Below are positions 50,580 through 59,049 of a stretch of 64,000 nt of DNA, piece by piece. A program made the translations under genes and the position numbers. The stretch is from Aeromicrobium ginsengisoli (GTDB lineage Bacteria > Actinomycetota > Actinomycetes > Propionibacteriales > Nocardioidaceae), in NCBI RefSeq assembly GCF_004134905.2, contig NZ_SDPQ02000001.1:744001-808000 (forward strand). The letters are read 5' to 3'. Each line of letters begins with the position of its first letter. Positions within the stretch are counted from its first letter, which is position 1. The notes below the pieces were generated by a model. The model was not told where the DNA came from. It ran no database searches and saw nothing but the letters and a program-made list of their open reading frames with translations.

Positions 50580-50831
50580 ATGACCGAGCACGTCACCGAC
50601 ACTGTCGACACCGACGACGAACTGCTGACCATCGACGAAGCCGCTGCCCTGGTACGCGCACCTGTGGCAACCCTGCGCTACTGGCGACACCTGGGCACCG
50701 GCCCACACAGCTTCCGCGTCGGCCGTGCCGTCCGCTACTGGCGCCGAGACGTCCTTGCCTGGCTGAACGAGCAAACAATCCACAGCGGGCCGCCGCGCCT
50801 TGATACCCACCCGTTGACGCAACGAGACTGA
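50580..50831 (+). CDS. xis: Excisionase-like MerR/HTH_17 protein
   Basis: An 83-aa protein with a single winged-HTH of the excisionase type: LLTIDEAAALVRAPVATLRY then SFRVGRAVRYWRRDVLAWLN. It sits 16 nt before the integrase gene with GAGGAG ahead of its ATG, the standard recombination-directionality-factor position in actinobacterial integrative elements. It probably binds DNA between arm sites and biases the integrase toward excision. Confidence 0.85.
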   Translation: MTEHVTDTVDTDDELLTIDEAAALVRAPVATLRYWRHLGTGPHSFRVGRAVRYWRRDVLAWLNEQTIHSGPPRLDTHPLTQRD

Positions 50832-50847
50832 GCGTAGGAGGAACTCC

Positions 50848-52224
50848 ATGGCCAGCATCGAGAAACGGACGAGGGACGGACGAACGGTCTGGCGCGCGCA
50901 CTACCGCACGCCCGCTGGACACCAGCGAAACAAGACCTTCGACCGCAAAGTAGACGCCGAGAGGTTCCTCACCAGCGTCGAGAGCTCCAAGAACACCGGC
51001 GACTACATCGACCCGTCACTCGCCCGAGTGACCATCGGTGACTGGGCTCAGACATGGCTCGACGGACAAAACCACGTCAAGCTCACCACGCTCAACCGCT
51101 ACGAAGGCGCTGTGCGCAAGCACATCCTGCCGGCGTGGAGCCACGTCAGGCTCTCGGCCGTCTCCCACTCCGACATACAGGTGTGGGTGACCAGCCTGTC
51201 CAAGACCCAGTCACCGGCTTCGGTCCGCAAGATCCATCGCGTGCTCTCGCTGATCCTCGACATGGCGGTCAAGGATGGTCGACTCACCCGCAACGTCGCC
51301 GCCGGGGTCAACCTGCCACGACCAATCAAGCACGAGAAGCGCTACCTGACGCATACCCAGGTCGACGAGCTTGCGTACGCGTGCGGCTACCCGGCCGAGG
51401 TCAGCAAGCACCGGGCCTTGGACGAGCACAGCAACGAGATGTATCGGCTCGTCGTCCTGTTCCTCGCCTACACAGGCGTGCGGTTCGGCGAGATGGCCGC
51501 ACTCCGTGTGCGCCGTCTCGACCTCACCAAGCGCCGCGCGGTCATCGCGGAATCAGTGACCCCCGTCCAGGGCCACGGTCTCGTCTGGGGCGCACCGAAG
51601 TCCCATCGTCGTCGCGAGGTGCCGATCCCCCGGTTCCTCGTCGACGACCTCGCCCGGCACGTCGCCGGCAAGGCACCGGAAGACCTCGTCTTCGGAGGAA
51701 TTCGCGGTGGCGAGGCACTGCGGGTCAGCGTGTTCCGCAAACCCTTCCGAGTGGCAGCGACGGCCATCGGCATTCCTGATCTGCACCCGCACGAGCTGCG
51801 CCACACTGCCGCGTCGTTGGCGATCGCGTCCGGTGCTGACGTCAAGGTCGTGCAGCAGATGCTCGGCCACGGCTCGGCGACGATGACCCTCGACACGTAC
51901 GGACATCTCTTCGAGAACCGCCTCGACGAGGTCGCCGACGCGATGGATCTGGCACGCACTTCCGAGCGCGCTCAACCTGCTGTTGCCCGAGTGTTGCCCG
52001 AGCACCTTACGGACCTGGATGAGGAAGACCCCCTGACCAGCGTTTCCGCTGGTCAGGGGGTCTTTTTCCATGGTAGCCCCGACGGGATTCGAACCCGCGC
52101 TACCGCCTTGAGAGGGCGGCGTGCTAGGCCGCTACACAACGGGGCCATGGGTGGTCTTGCGACCGCACAAAACCCTACCAAAGCATGCTCGGGAGCTGCC
52201 CGGAGGGTTTCGCTGGGATACTAG
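50848..52224 (+). CDS. int: Tyrosine recombinase (integrase)
   Basis: A 458-aa tyrosine integrase. The N-terminal arm-binding domain (RDGRTVWRAHYRTPAGHQRN) recognises arm sites, a SAM-like core-binding domain follows, and the catalytic domain has Arg in YTGVRFGEMAAL, HELRHTAASL (HxxR), LGHGSATMTL and the Tyr in LDTYGHLFENR near residue 350. AGGAGGAACTCC precedes the ATG. The last ~85 codons run through two arm sites, a terminator hairpin, attR and the antisense of tRNA-Glu (HGSPDGIRTRATALRG...). After excision that tail would be replaced by element sequence. Confidence 0.94.
   Translation: MASIEKRTRDGRTVWRAHYRTPAGHQRNKTFDRKVDAERFLTSVESSKNTGDYIDPSLARVTIGDWAQTWLDGQNHVKLTTLNRYEGAVRKHILPAWSHVRLSAVSHSDIQVWVTSLSKTQSPASVRKIHRVLSLILDMAVKDGRLTRNVAAGVNLPRPIKHEKRYLTHTQVDELAYACGYPAEVSKHRALDEHSNEMYRLVVLFLAYTGVRFGEMAALRVRRLDLTKRRAVIAESVTPVQGHGLVWGAPKSHRRREVPIPRFLVDDLARHVAGKAPEDLVFGGIRGGEALRVSVFRKPFRVAATAIGIPDLHPHELRHTAASLAIASGADVKVVQQMLGHGSATMTLDTYGHLFENRLDEVADAMDLARTSERAQPAVARVLPEHLTDLDEEDPLTSVSAGQGVFFHGSPDGIRTRATALRGRRARPLHNGAMGGLATAQNPTKACSGAARRVSLGY
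51981..51999 (+). promoter_or_regulatory. Integrase arm-type sites, right (paired TGTTGCCC)
   Basis: TGTTGCCC at 51981-51988 and 51992-51999, 11-bp period, same orientation and spacing as the left pair at 22438-22456. They lie inside the integrase coding sequence, 67 bp from the attR core. Confidence 0.65.
52025..52064. terminator. Element-borne copy of the tRNA-Glu terminator
   Basis: A perfect 14-bp stem (AAGACCCCCTGACC and complement) with a 12-nt loop and TTTTT on the plus strand, nearly identical to 22229-22268. After insertion it gives tRNA-Glu a new downstream terminator. It also lies within the integrase frame, before any stop codon. Confidence 0.85.
52067..52114. other. attR: 48-bp direct repeat within tRNA-Glu
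   Basis: Identical to 22271-22318. It runs from just beyond the encoded CCA to the 5' edge of the anticodon loop, so the crossover is expected in the anticodon region. Confidence 0.93.
52071..52146 (-). tRNA. tRNA-Glu (anticodon CTC)
   Basis: A 76-nt tRNA with an encoded CCA end. The acceptor GGCCCCG pairs with CGGGGCT, the anticodon stem CCGCC/GGCGG encloses CTCTCAA with anticodon CTC (complement at 52110-52112), and the T loop is TTCGAAT. Its 3' half is supplied by the inserted element. It is the host attachment gene. Confidence 0.96.
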
Positions 52225-52284
52225 GACTCGAACCTAGAATGGCGGTACCAGAAACCGCTGTGTTGCCAATTACACCATATCCCA
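52213..52284 (-). tRNA. tRNA-Gln (anticodon CTG)
   Basis: A 72-nt tRNA: acceptor TGGGATA/TATCCCA, anticodon stem GCGGT/ACCGC with loop TTCTGGT (anticodon CTG), T arm CTAGGTTCGAGTCCTAG. CCA is not encoded. It lies between tRNA-Glu and gltX, a usual arrangement of Glu/Gln tRNAs with glutamyl-tRNA synthetase. Confidence 0.95.
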
Positions 52285-52360
52285 ATGGCTGCGGACGGGG
52301 TCCGAGCCGAGGTCACACTTTACCCGACCGCACCTCTCGCGCCCAAACCGGGACCACCGC

Positions 52361-53842
52361 TCACGATGCCGTCACGGCCGACAGCCGCGCCAACGTCGTC
52401 TCGCGTCCGAGCAGCTCGAGCGACTCGAACAGCGGCGGCGAGATCCGGCTGCCCGTGACCGCAACGCGTACGGGCCCGAATGCCAGTCGCGGCTTGAGTC
52501 CCAGGCCCTCGATGAGCGCCCCTCGGAGCGCCTCCTCGATCGGCTCGGTCGTCCAGTCCGACACCGCTGACAGCGCCTCGTGCGCCGCCCGCGCGACAGC
52601 GAGGCCAGCCTCGTCGAGGTTCTTGGCTGCGTCGGCCTCGTCGATCGCGAAGTCCTGCTCGGCGACGAACAGGAACCGCAGCATGTCGACGGCCTCGGTC
52701 AGCAGCGTCATGCGCTCATGCACCAGCGGGGTCGCCGCCTCGAGCGTGCTGAGCTGGTCGACCGTCGGCTCGTCGTCGATCAGACCGGCGGCCTGGAAGT
52801 AGGGCACCAGGCGATCACGCAGGTCCGGCTCGGACAGCAGGCGTACGTGCGAGCCGTTGATCGCCTCGCACTTCTTGATGTCGAACCGCGCGGGGTTGGG
52901 GTTGACCCGGCCGATCTCGAATGCCTCGACCATCTCGGGGATCGAGAAGATGTCGCGGTCCTCGGCGATCGACCAGCCCAGCAACGCCATGTAGTTGAGC
53001 AGGCCCTCGGGCAGGAAGCCCTTGGGCTTGTAGTCGAGCAGGTTGGACTCGGGGTCGCGCTTGGACAGCTTGCGGTTGCCCTCGCCCATGACGAACGGCA
53101 GATGGCCGAACTCGGGTGTGAAGCCGCCGCCGATGCCGATCTCGGCGAACGCCTCGTAGAGCGCGATCTGCCGCGGCGTCGAGCTCAGCAGGTCCTCGCC
53201 GCGCAGCACGTGGGTGATGCCCATCATGGCGTCGTCGGTGGGGTTGGTCAGCGTGTAGAGCGGCTGGCCGTTGGCGCGTACGAGGACGTAGTCCTGCACG
53301 TTGGCCGAGTCGAACGTGATCTCGCCGCGCACCAGGTCGTTGAACGTGTAGGTGCGCTCCGGCATCTTGAACCGGATCACGGGCTCACGACCCTCCGCCT
53401 CGTAAGCCGCGACCTGCTCGGCCGTGAGGTTGCGGTGCAGGCCGTCGTAGCCGCTGGGCTTGCCGGCTGCGCGGGCGGCATTGCGGCGCTCCTCGAGCTC
53501 CTCGGCGGTGTCGTACGCCTTGTAGGCGAAGCCCGCGTCGAGCAGCTGTTGCGCCACGTCGGCGTAGATGTCCATGCGCTCGGACTGGCGATAAGGGCCG
53601 TGGGGGCCGCCGACCTCGGGGCCCTCGTCCCAGTCGAGGCCGAGCCAGCGCATGACGTCGATCAGGAGCTGGTAGGACTCCTCGTTGTCGCGCGAGGTGT
53701 CGGTGTCCTCGATACGGAACACGAACTTTCCGCCGTGGTGGCGGGCGAACGCCCAGCTGAACAACGCCGTGCGCGCCATGCCGACGTGCGGATTGCCGGT
53801 CGGGGACGGGCAGAAACGGGCGACGACGGGACGATCAGTCAT
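52361..53842 (-). CDS. gltX: Glutamyl-tRNA synthetase
   Basis: Class I aminoacyl-tRNA synthetase of 493 aa. The HIGH-like motif is in [16 protein letters not shown] (residues 13-28), the substrate region is [15 protein letters not shown], and KMSKS-like KLSKRD is near residue 260. The alpha-helical C-terminal anticodon domain is complete. In actinobacteria it usually also mischarges tRNA-Gln for the amidotransferase route, consistent with the adjacent Glu and Gln tRNAs. Overlaps the end of the FAH-family gene by 8 nt. Confidence 0.97.
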   Translation of the reverse strand: MTDRPVVARFCPSPTGNPHVGMARTALFSWAFARHHGGKFVFRIEDTDTSRDNEESYQLLIDVMRWLGLDWDEGPEVGGPHGPYRQSERMDIYADVAQQLLDAGFAYKAYDTAEELEERRNAARAAGKPSGYDGLHRNLTAEQVAAYEAEGREPVIRFKMPERTYTFNDLVRGEITFDSANVQDYVLVRANGQPLYTLTNPTDDAMMGITHVLRGEDLLSSTPRQIALYEAFAEIGIGGGFTPEFGHLPFVMGEGNRKLSKRDPESNLLDYKPKGFLPEGLLNYMALLGWSIAEDRDIFSIPEMVEAFEIGRVNPNPARFDIKKCEAINGSHVRLLSEPDLRDRLVPYFQAAGLIDDEPTVDQLSTLEAATPLVHERMTLLTEAVDMLRFLFVAEQDFAIDEADAAKNLDEAGLAVARAAHEALSAVSDWTTEPIEEALRGALIEGLGLKPRLAFGPVRVAVTGSRISPPLFESLELLGRETTLARLSAVTAS

Positions 53843-54617
53843 TGCGGCTCACCACGCTGTTCGTCAGGGTGCCGATGCCTTCGATGGTCACGCTGACCTC
53901 GTCGCCGACCTCCATCGGGCCGACACCGTCGGGCGTACCGGTCAGGATCACGTCACCGGGCAGCAGCGTCATGAACGACGACACGTACTCGATGATCGCC
54001 GGCACACTGAAGACCATGTCGGACGTGTTGCCGTCCTGCTTGACCTCGTCGCCGAGCCGGGTCGTGACCTGGACCTTGGACGGGTCGAAGTCGGTCTCGA
54101 TCCACGGGCCGAGCGGACAGAACGTGTCGAAGCCCTTGGCTCGCGTCCACTGGCCGTCCTTGGCCTGCAGGTCGCGCGCCGTCACGTCGTTGCCGATCGT
54201 GTAGCCGAAGATCACCTTGGCGGCGTCCTCGGCGGAGATGTCGCGGCAGATCCGGCCGATCACCACAGCGAGCTCGCCCTCGAAGTGCACATTCTCGCTC
54301 TGGTCGGGATAGAAGATCGGCTCACCGGGGCCGATGACGCTGGTGTTGGGCTTGAGGAAGATCAGCGGCTCCTCGGGCACCTCGCCGCCCATCTCGGCCG
54401 CGTGCCTGGCGTAGTTCTTGCCGACGCAGACGACCTTGCTGCGCGGGATCACCGGTGCGAGCAGGCGTACGTCCGCCAGCGGGATCTTCTGGCCGCTGAG
54501 GTTGAGCCCCGCGTAGAGAGGATCGCCGTTCAGGACCGCGATGGTGGGGACGCCGTTGTCGTCCCCGATGACTCCGAAGCGGGGATCGTCGTCCCCCGCG
54601 AACCTGGCAATGCGCAT
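53835..54617 (-). CDS. Fumarylacetoacetate hydrolase family protein
   Basis: A 260-aa FAH-fold enzyme: [31 protein letters not shown], the metal-binding acidic residues in [25 protein letters not shown] and [12 protein letters not shown]. Family members hydrolyse or decarboxylate acylpyruvates and oxaloacetate. ATG 54617 follows TAGGCT by 7 nt (leaderless) and is preferred over GTG 54623. Upstream of and overlapping gltX, so cotranscribed. Exact substrate unknown. Confidence 0.9.
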   Translation of the reverse strand: MRIARFAGDDDPRFGVIGDDNGVPTIAVLNGDPLYAGLNLSGQKIPLADVRLLAPVIPRSKVVCVGKNYARHAAEMGGEVPEEPLIFLKPNTSVIGPGEPIFYPDQSENVHFEGELAVVIGRICRDISAEDAAKVIFGYTIGNDVTARDLQAKDGQWTRAKGFDTFCPLGPWIETDFDPSKVQVTTRLGDEVKQDGNTSDMVFSVPAIIEYVSSFMTLLPGDVILTGTPDGVGPMEVGDEVSVTIEGIGTLTNSVVSRND

Positions 54618-54668
54618 ATGCACCAGCCTATCGTTCCGCGGGCACCCGCCCTCCCGCGACCGAGCCCG

Positions 54669-55607
54669 CTAGTACGCAGCGGTCGGCACGGTGGGGGTGG
54701 CGTCGGTCGGGCCCTGCGACAGATAGGTCATCCGGTAGGACCCGCCGGCCGCCAGCTTCATGCGGCTCTCGAGCAGCTCACCGGTGCTCGGCTCGACCAC
54801 GTACGTCATGTCGCCCAGCGTGATGCCGTAGCCGGTCCGGCCCTTGGCGTCCGTCATCCGGCCGTCGTTCTTGACGCCCTTGAGCTCGGCAGCTGCGTCC
54901 CACATCGCTTTGCGGACCGCCGGTGGCGCGGGGCTCTCGCCCAGCAGGTCGCCGAGCGTCTTGAACGCGTAGTGGTCCGGCGTCCCGCCCCTGAGGCCAC
55001 CGGTGTCGGCACGGAGCAGCCTGAGGAGCTCGGACTTCGAGGTCGTGAGGTGGAGCAGCTGGTCCCAGGTCAGGCTCTGCTGCTGGAAGCTGAACTTCGC
55101 GACGCCCATCTTGACGAGACCGCCGTCGCCGAAGCCCTCGTCGAAGAGATATCCGGTTGACGTGTGCCCCTGCCAGAACGTCCGCCGGTACACCTTGTCG
55201 CCGCTCTGGTGGTACTCCGAGTCGACCCTCCAGTACTTCGCACGGGCGGTGTCGTGGGTCTGGGCAGCTGCAGACGTCCCTGCAGCGTGCAGGACCTGCG
55301 AGGCGTTGCGGAACTCCGGCGTCTGGATCGGTGCCACCGGCACGGTCGTACGTCCCGGGGGCTCGGCTGTGGGCGCGGTGTCGTCGACCAGCCGCGGCGC
55401 GATGACGACGACGGCGGTCGCTGCAGCGACCATGAGGACACCGGCCGTGCGCCGGCGCCGGGTGCGCCGCCGCGCGATGTGCGTGATCCGGTCGACGCTG
55501 GCCTGGGCCACAGCGAGCGACTGGACGCGGGAGAGCTCCAAACCCTCAGGGCGCGGGTCGGTGGTGGGGCGGGTTTCCTCGAGGAGGTCGTCGATGTGCA
55601 TGATCAT
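54669..55607 (-). CDS. Membrane-anchored CU044_5270-like protein
   Basis: A 312-aa protein with a cytosolic N-terminus (about 50 aa, basic RRRTRRRR before the helix), one transmembrane helix (AGVLMVAAATAVVVIA, residues about 55-72) and a large outer domain of the type often encoded next to ECF sigma factors. It overlaps the sigma gene by 4 nt. It may anchor or modulate the sigma factor, but lacks a recognisable zinc anti-sigma motif. Confidence 0.75.
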   Translation of the reverse strand: MIMHIDDLLEETRPTTDPRPEGLELSRVQSLAVAQASVDRITHIARRRTRRRRTAGVLMVAAATAVVVIAPRLVDDTAPTAEPPGRTTVPVAPIQTPEFRNASQVLHAAGTSAAAQTHDTARAKYWRVDSEYHQSGDKVYRRTFWQGHTSTGYLFDEGFGDGGLVKMGVAKFSFQQQSLTWDQLLHLTTSKSELLRLLRADTGGLRGGTPDHYAFKTLGDLLGESPAPPAVRKAMWDAAAELKGVKNDGRMTDAKGRTGYGITLGDMTYVVEPSTGELLESRMKLAAGGSYRMTYLSQGPTDATPTVPTAAY

Positions 55608-56158
55608 GAGTCCTGTCGATGGGGTTCTGGGGAGATGGCTGACAGCAGGGATTCGGCGCGCGTACGTGCGCGGTGGAGGCGACTCCGGGCGGCGACGCCA
55701 CTGATCCCGAGAGCCTCCGCCGCTTCGGAGACCGTGAGCTGTTCCCAGCCGACCAGCAGCAGCACCTCACGTTCGCCCGGCGACAGCTGTTCGAGGGCGT
55801 GGCGCAACCGGCTCCGCAGCGATGACGCGTCGAGGCGCGCATCGACGGCATCCCAGTCGAGGTCGAACGAGTCGTCGTGGCTGCTCTGGGAGCTGCGTTG
55901 CCGCAGGTGGGCTCGGAGCACGTTGCGAGCAATGCCGTAGAGCCACGGCAGCGCCGACCCGCTGGCATGGGGCTTCACCCGGAGGCGGGCCTCCACCGCA
56001 ACGGTGAACACCTCGGCGAGCAGATCCTCGGCGATGCCAGCTCCGGCACGCCTGGAGAGGTAGCGGTGCACGGCCGGGGCATGGCGGGTGTAGATGACGC
56101 CGAACGCCTCCACGCTCGTCCGGGACCTGACGAGAAGCTCGGCGTCCGACGTCTGCAT
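55604..56158 (-). CDS. ECF-family RNA polymerase sigma factor
   Basis: A 184-aa sigma-70 family protein: region 2 (FGVIYTRHAPAVHRYLSRRA; EDLLAEVFTVAVE; WLYGIARNVLRAHLR) and region 4 (LSPGEREVLLLVGWEQLTVS then EAAEALGISGVAARSRLHRA). No region 3, as in ECF factors. ATG 56158 is preferred because AAGG lies 8 nt upstream; the frame extends 14 codons further. Cotranscribed with its membrane partner. Target promoters unknown. Confidence 0.92.
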   Translation of the reverse strand: MQTSDAELLVRSRTSVEAFGVIYTRHAPAVHRYLSRRAGAGIAEDLLAEVFTVAVEARLRVKPHASGSALPWLYGIARNVLRAHLRQRSSQSSHDDSFDLDWDAVDARLDASSLRSRLRHALEQLSPGEREVLLLVGWEQLTVSEAAEALGISGVAARSRLHRARTRAESLLSAISPEPHRQDS

Positions 56159-56206
56159 GCTCACACCTTGCTTATGCCCGTCGGCGGCAAAGCGTTGCAT
56201 CGCGCG

Positions 56207-56971
56207 TCAGGCGCTGCCGTAGCGGCGGTTGCGGGCGGCGTACTCCTCGATCGCGGTCCAGAGCGCGCGGCGGTCGACGTCGGGCCAGGCGATGTCGGAG
56301 AACACCATCTCGGCGTAGGCCGACTGCCACAGCAGGAAGTTGCTGGTGCGCTGCTCCCCCGACGTGCGCCAGAACAGGTCGACGTCCTCCATGTCGGGCT
56401 CGTCAAGGTAGCGGGCGAACGTGCGCTCGTTGACCTTGTCGGGGTTGACCTTGCCAGCCGCGACGTCGCGAGCCAGTGCCGCCGCCGCGTCGGCGATCTC
56501 GGCCCGGCCACCGTAGTTGACGCACATCGTGAGGGTCAGGACGTCGTTGTGCTTGGTCATCTCCTCAGCGGTCTCGAGCTCCTTGATGACGCTGCGCCAG
56601 AGGCGGGGGCGCCGGCCGGCCCACCGGACGCGTACGCCGAGCTCGTGCATCTCGTCGCGGCGCCGACGGATGACGTCGCGGTTGAAGCCCATGAGGAACC
56701 GGACCTCGTCGGGCGAGCGCTTCCAGTTCTCGGTCGAGAACGCGTAGGCCGAGATCGCTTTGACGCCGATCTCGATGCCGCCCTCGACGACGTCGAACAG
56801 CGCCGCCTCGCCCATCTCGTGACCGGCGGTGCGGGGCAGGCCCCGCTGCTTGGCCCAACGGCCGTTGCCGTCCATGACGATCGCGACGTGCCGGGGCACC
56901 TGCTCGAGGGGTATGGCCGGCGGCTTCGCGCCGGAGGCGTGCGGAACCGGCTGGCGTACGGAACGCTTCAT
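56207..56971 (-). CDS. uppS: Isoprenyl transferase (cis-prenyltransferase)
   Basis: A 254-aa cis-prenyltransferase that extends short prenyl diphosphates to the lipid carrier for cell-wall synthesis. [20 protein letters not shown] carries the catalytic Asp (near residue 34) and diphosphate-binding residues; [24 protein letters not shown] and [18 protein letters not shown] complete the family motifs. It follows recO with a 4-nt gap, a conserved actinobacterial pairing. Confidence 0.95.
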   Translation of the reverse strand: MKRSVRQPVPHASGAKPPAIPLEQVPRHVAIVMDGNGRWAKQRGLPRTAGHEMGEAALFDVVEGGIEIGVKAISAYAFSTENWKRSPDEVRFLMGFNRDVIRRRRDEMHELGVRVRWAGRRPRLWRSVIKELETAEEMTKHNDVLTLTMCVNYGGRAEIADAAAALARDVAAGKVNPDKVNERTFARYLDEPDMEDVDLFWRTSGEQRTSNFLLWQSAYAEMVFSDIAWPDVDRRALWTAIEEYAARNRRYGSA

Positions 56972-56975
56972 GCCG

Positions 56976-57704
56976 CTACCTGTCGACGTGACTCAGGGAA
57001 CGCAGACCGCGCTCGAGGTGCCACGAGAGGTAGGCGCTGACGATGCCGCTGGCCTCGCGGCGGGACCGGTCGTCGGACGTGCCGACGGCAACCCAGTCGC
57101 CGCTCAGCAGGCCTGCGAGCAGCGAGACGGTGAACGGTGACGGCGCGGCCGACCCCGCCACCCGGCAGTCGTCGCACAGCATGCCGCCCGACGCGGCGTG
57201 GAAGTTGCGGTGCGGGCCCTCGGCGGCGCAACGGGCGCACGCGTCGAACGTCGGCGCATAGCCTGCGATCGACAGCGCCCGGAGCTGGTAGGAGTCGAGG
57301 ATCAGGCTCGGCGTCATGCGGCCCTCGGTGAGCGCGCGCAGCGCACCGACGAGCAGCTGGAGCTGGGGCACGGCGGGCTCGCCGTCCTCCTGCACGAGCC
57401 GCTCGGCGGTCTCGAGCATCGCGGTGCCCGCGGTGTAGGCGGCATAGTCGCCGCCGAGGTCCTTGGCGAACGCGTTGATCGTCTCGACCTGCGTGATGAT
57501 GTCGAGCGAACGCCCCTCGGCGAGCTGGAGGTCGACGTGCATGAACGGCTCGAGCCGGCCGCCGAAGCGCGACGTGGTCTTGCGGATGCCCTTGGCAGCG
57601 GCTCGCACGATGCCGCGGTCACGCGTGAGGAGCGTGATGATGCGGTCGGCTTCGCCGAGCTTGTGGACACGCAGCACGATGCCGGCGTCACGGTAGAGGC
57701 TCAC
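56976..57704 (-). CDS. recO: DNA repair protein RecO
   Basis: A 242-aa RecO: N-terminal OB fold ([20 protein letters not shown]), helical body, and a zinc-binding cluster [20 protein letters not shown] then LCDDC (CxxC...CxxC). Works in RecFOR-type loading of RecA and strand annealing. GTG 57704 is chosen because CACAAT lies 6 nt upstream, giving a leaderless start; an ATG-type frame 15 codons upstream lacks family similarity. Confidence 0.94.
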   Translation of the reverse strand: MSLYRDAGIVLRVHKLGEADRIITLLTRDRGIVRAAAKGIRKTTSRFGGRLEPFMHVDLQLAEGRSLDIITQVETINAFAKDLGGDYAAYTAGTAMLETAERLVQEDGEPAVPQLQLLVGALRALTEGRMTPSLILDSYQLRALSIAGYAPTFDACARCAAEGPHRNFHAASGGMLCDDCRVAGSAAPSPFTVSLLAGLLSGDWVAVGTSDDRSRREASGIVSAYLSWHLERGLRSLSHVDR

Positions 57705-57751
57705 CTGTCCATTGTGCCGTGAGGGGAGGACGAAAGCCGTACGCGGCACGC

Positions 57752-58786
57752 CTACCTGGTCGCTTGCGCCTTCGCGTACTCACGATCGACCCGGTCGATG
57801 CTCGCGCGACTGGTCAGGTCGACACCGGCACGCTTCGCTGCCGCCCGGATCTCGGGACTGGACAGGTCCGGCACCTCGAACACCTCTGGGCGGATCGTGG
57901 TGTCAGTCGCCGCGTATGCGCGTTGCTGCTTGGCCAGCTTGCCGCTCGCCGACTCAGCCCGCGTCATGACCGCCGCGTTCACCGCGACCGCAGCACCGAT
58001 CAGCTTCGCGCTGACCAAGGGCGTGTAGCCGCCGGAATGCCCGAGCTTGTTGGGGTGGTACGAGTCCGTGACCGGGTTGGACAAGCCGTTGAGCCATTCG
58101 GGGCTGTCGCAGACGGCATGACCGATGAAGGCGCTGACCGGGCTGACGAACGTGAAGCCCTTCGCGGTGGCTGCCGCGGAGATCTTGGAGTTGATGAGGT
58201 CGGCGGTCGCATTGAGTCGCGACTCGTCGTCGGGTGAGAACCACGTCAAGGCGTTGCAATCCTCTCCGTTGAACAGGCGCGGATAGCCGACTGTCACGAC
58301 CTTGGCGTTGGGCGCCTTGGCCTTGATGCTCGCGTAGAGCGTCGACAGCGACCCCGGAAGCGTGTTCTTGATGTAGTTCTGCGCCGTCGTCACCTTGCCG
58401 GAGCAGTTGCTGGCCCAGGCGGGCAGCGCGCACTCGGTGAGGACGTCGGTGAAGCCGGCATCGTTGCCGCCGACCGAGATCGTGACGTACTTCGTACTGG
58501 TCGACAGGGCGCTCAGCTGGCCACTCGTGACGTCGGAGACCTTGGCGCCGGAGCAGGCCCGGAAGTTGAGGGCGTAGCCCTTTGCGGAGGCGATCAGGGA
58601 CGGGTAGGCGTAGACCGAACGCTGACAGCTGGTGCCGTCACTGATGTAGGTGCGGGTGCCGACGCCTGAGGAGTACGAGTCACCGAGCGCCACGTAGGGA
58701 GCGGCTGCGGCACTGGCACCCGGTTGCCAGATGACGCTCGGAATCACGGCCAGGACGGCTGCGGCAAGACCTAGACGACGAAACAT
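57752..58786 (-). CDS. Secreted SGNH/GDSL-family lipase
   Basis: A 344-aa exported hydrolase. A signal peptide (RRLGLAAAVLAVIPSVIW, cleavage after GASA near residue 27) is followed by block I YVALGDSYSSGVG with the catalytic Ser, block III ISVGGNDAGF, and DSYHPNKLGHSGGY with the catalytic Asp-His pair. Paired cysteines resemble those of the Streptomyces SGNH lipases. A C-terminal 60-aa helical extension is unusual. ATG 58786 is preferred over TTG 58795; GGGGG lies 9 nt upstream. Confidence 0.92.
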   Translation of the reverse strand: MFRRLGLAAAVLAVIPSVIWQPGASAAAAPYVALGDSYSSGVGTRTYISDGTSCQRSVYAYPSLIASAKGYALNFRACSGAKVSDVTSGQLSALSTSTKYVTISVGGNDAGFTDVLTECALPAWASNCSGKVTTAQNYIKNTLPGSLSTLYASIKAKAPNAKVVTVGYPRLFNGEDCNALTWFSPDDESRLNATADLINSKISAAATAKGFTFVSPVSAFIGHAVCDSPEWLNGLSNPVTDSYHPNKLGHSGGYTPLVSAKLIGAAVAVNAAVMTRAESASGKLAKQQRAYAATDTTIRPEVFEVPDLSSPEIRAAAKRAGVDLTSRASIDRVDREYAKAQATR

Positions 58787-58887
58787 GAATCGCAACCCCC
58801 GATGGATTCTGATGTGACCTGTGTCACCCTGTCGCCAAGGTAGGGCATCGCGGCTGCGCCGTCCATAGCGGTGCGTCTCTCAGGCGA

Positions 58888-59049
58888 TCACACGGCGCCT
58901 TGCGACACTTGGCAGCGGTCCTGGATGCTGCTCAGCACCTCGTCGAATGCCTTGTCGTCGGCATCGTCGAGCTTCTCGGCATCGTTGTCGCCCGTGTAGC
59001 GGCGCAATGCCTCGTCCGACAGATCGGAGTCGGGCCCTAGTCTCGTCAC
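58888..59049 (-). CDS. Possible small acidic protein (53 aa)
   Basis: From GTG 59049 the frame reads VTRLGPDSDLSDEALRRYTG followed by an acidic helix (NDAEKLDDADDKAFDEVLSS) and ends QVSQGAV. Its start codon directly abuts the ATG of the divergent DUF3052 gene. No clear ribosome-binding site, so this is tentative. No known family. Confidence 0.35.
   Translation of the reverse strand: MTRLGPDSDLSDEALRRYTGDNDAEKLDDADDKAFDEVLSSIQDRCQVSQGAV

Larger units (their letters stand above)
22271..52114. mobile_element. Integrative mobilizable element in tRNA-Glu(CTC), about 29.8 kb
   Basis: It is bounded by the 48-bp repeats and carries a tyrosine integrase and xis-like gene at the right end, a MobF relaxase, probable defence genes and a large membrane/signalling cargo. 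No conjugation ATPase, FtsK/TraB translocase or replication initiator is recognised, so transfer would need a helper. The element replaces the tRNA 3' half on insertion, so the tRNA remains functional. Confidence 0.9.
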
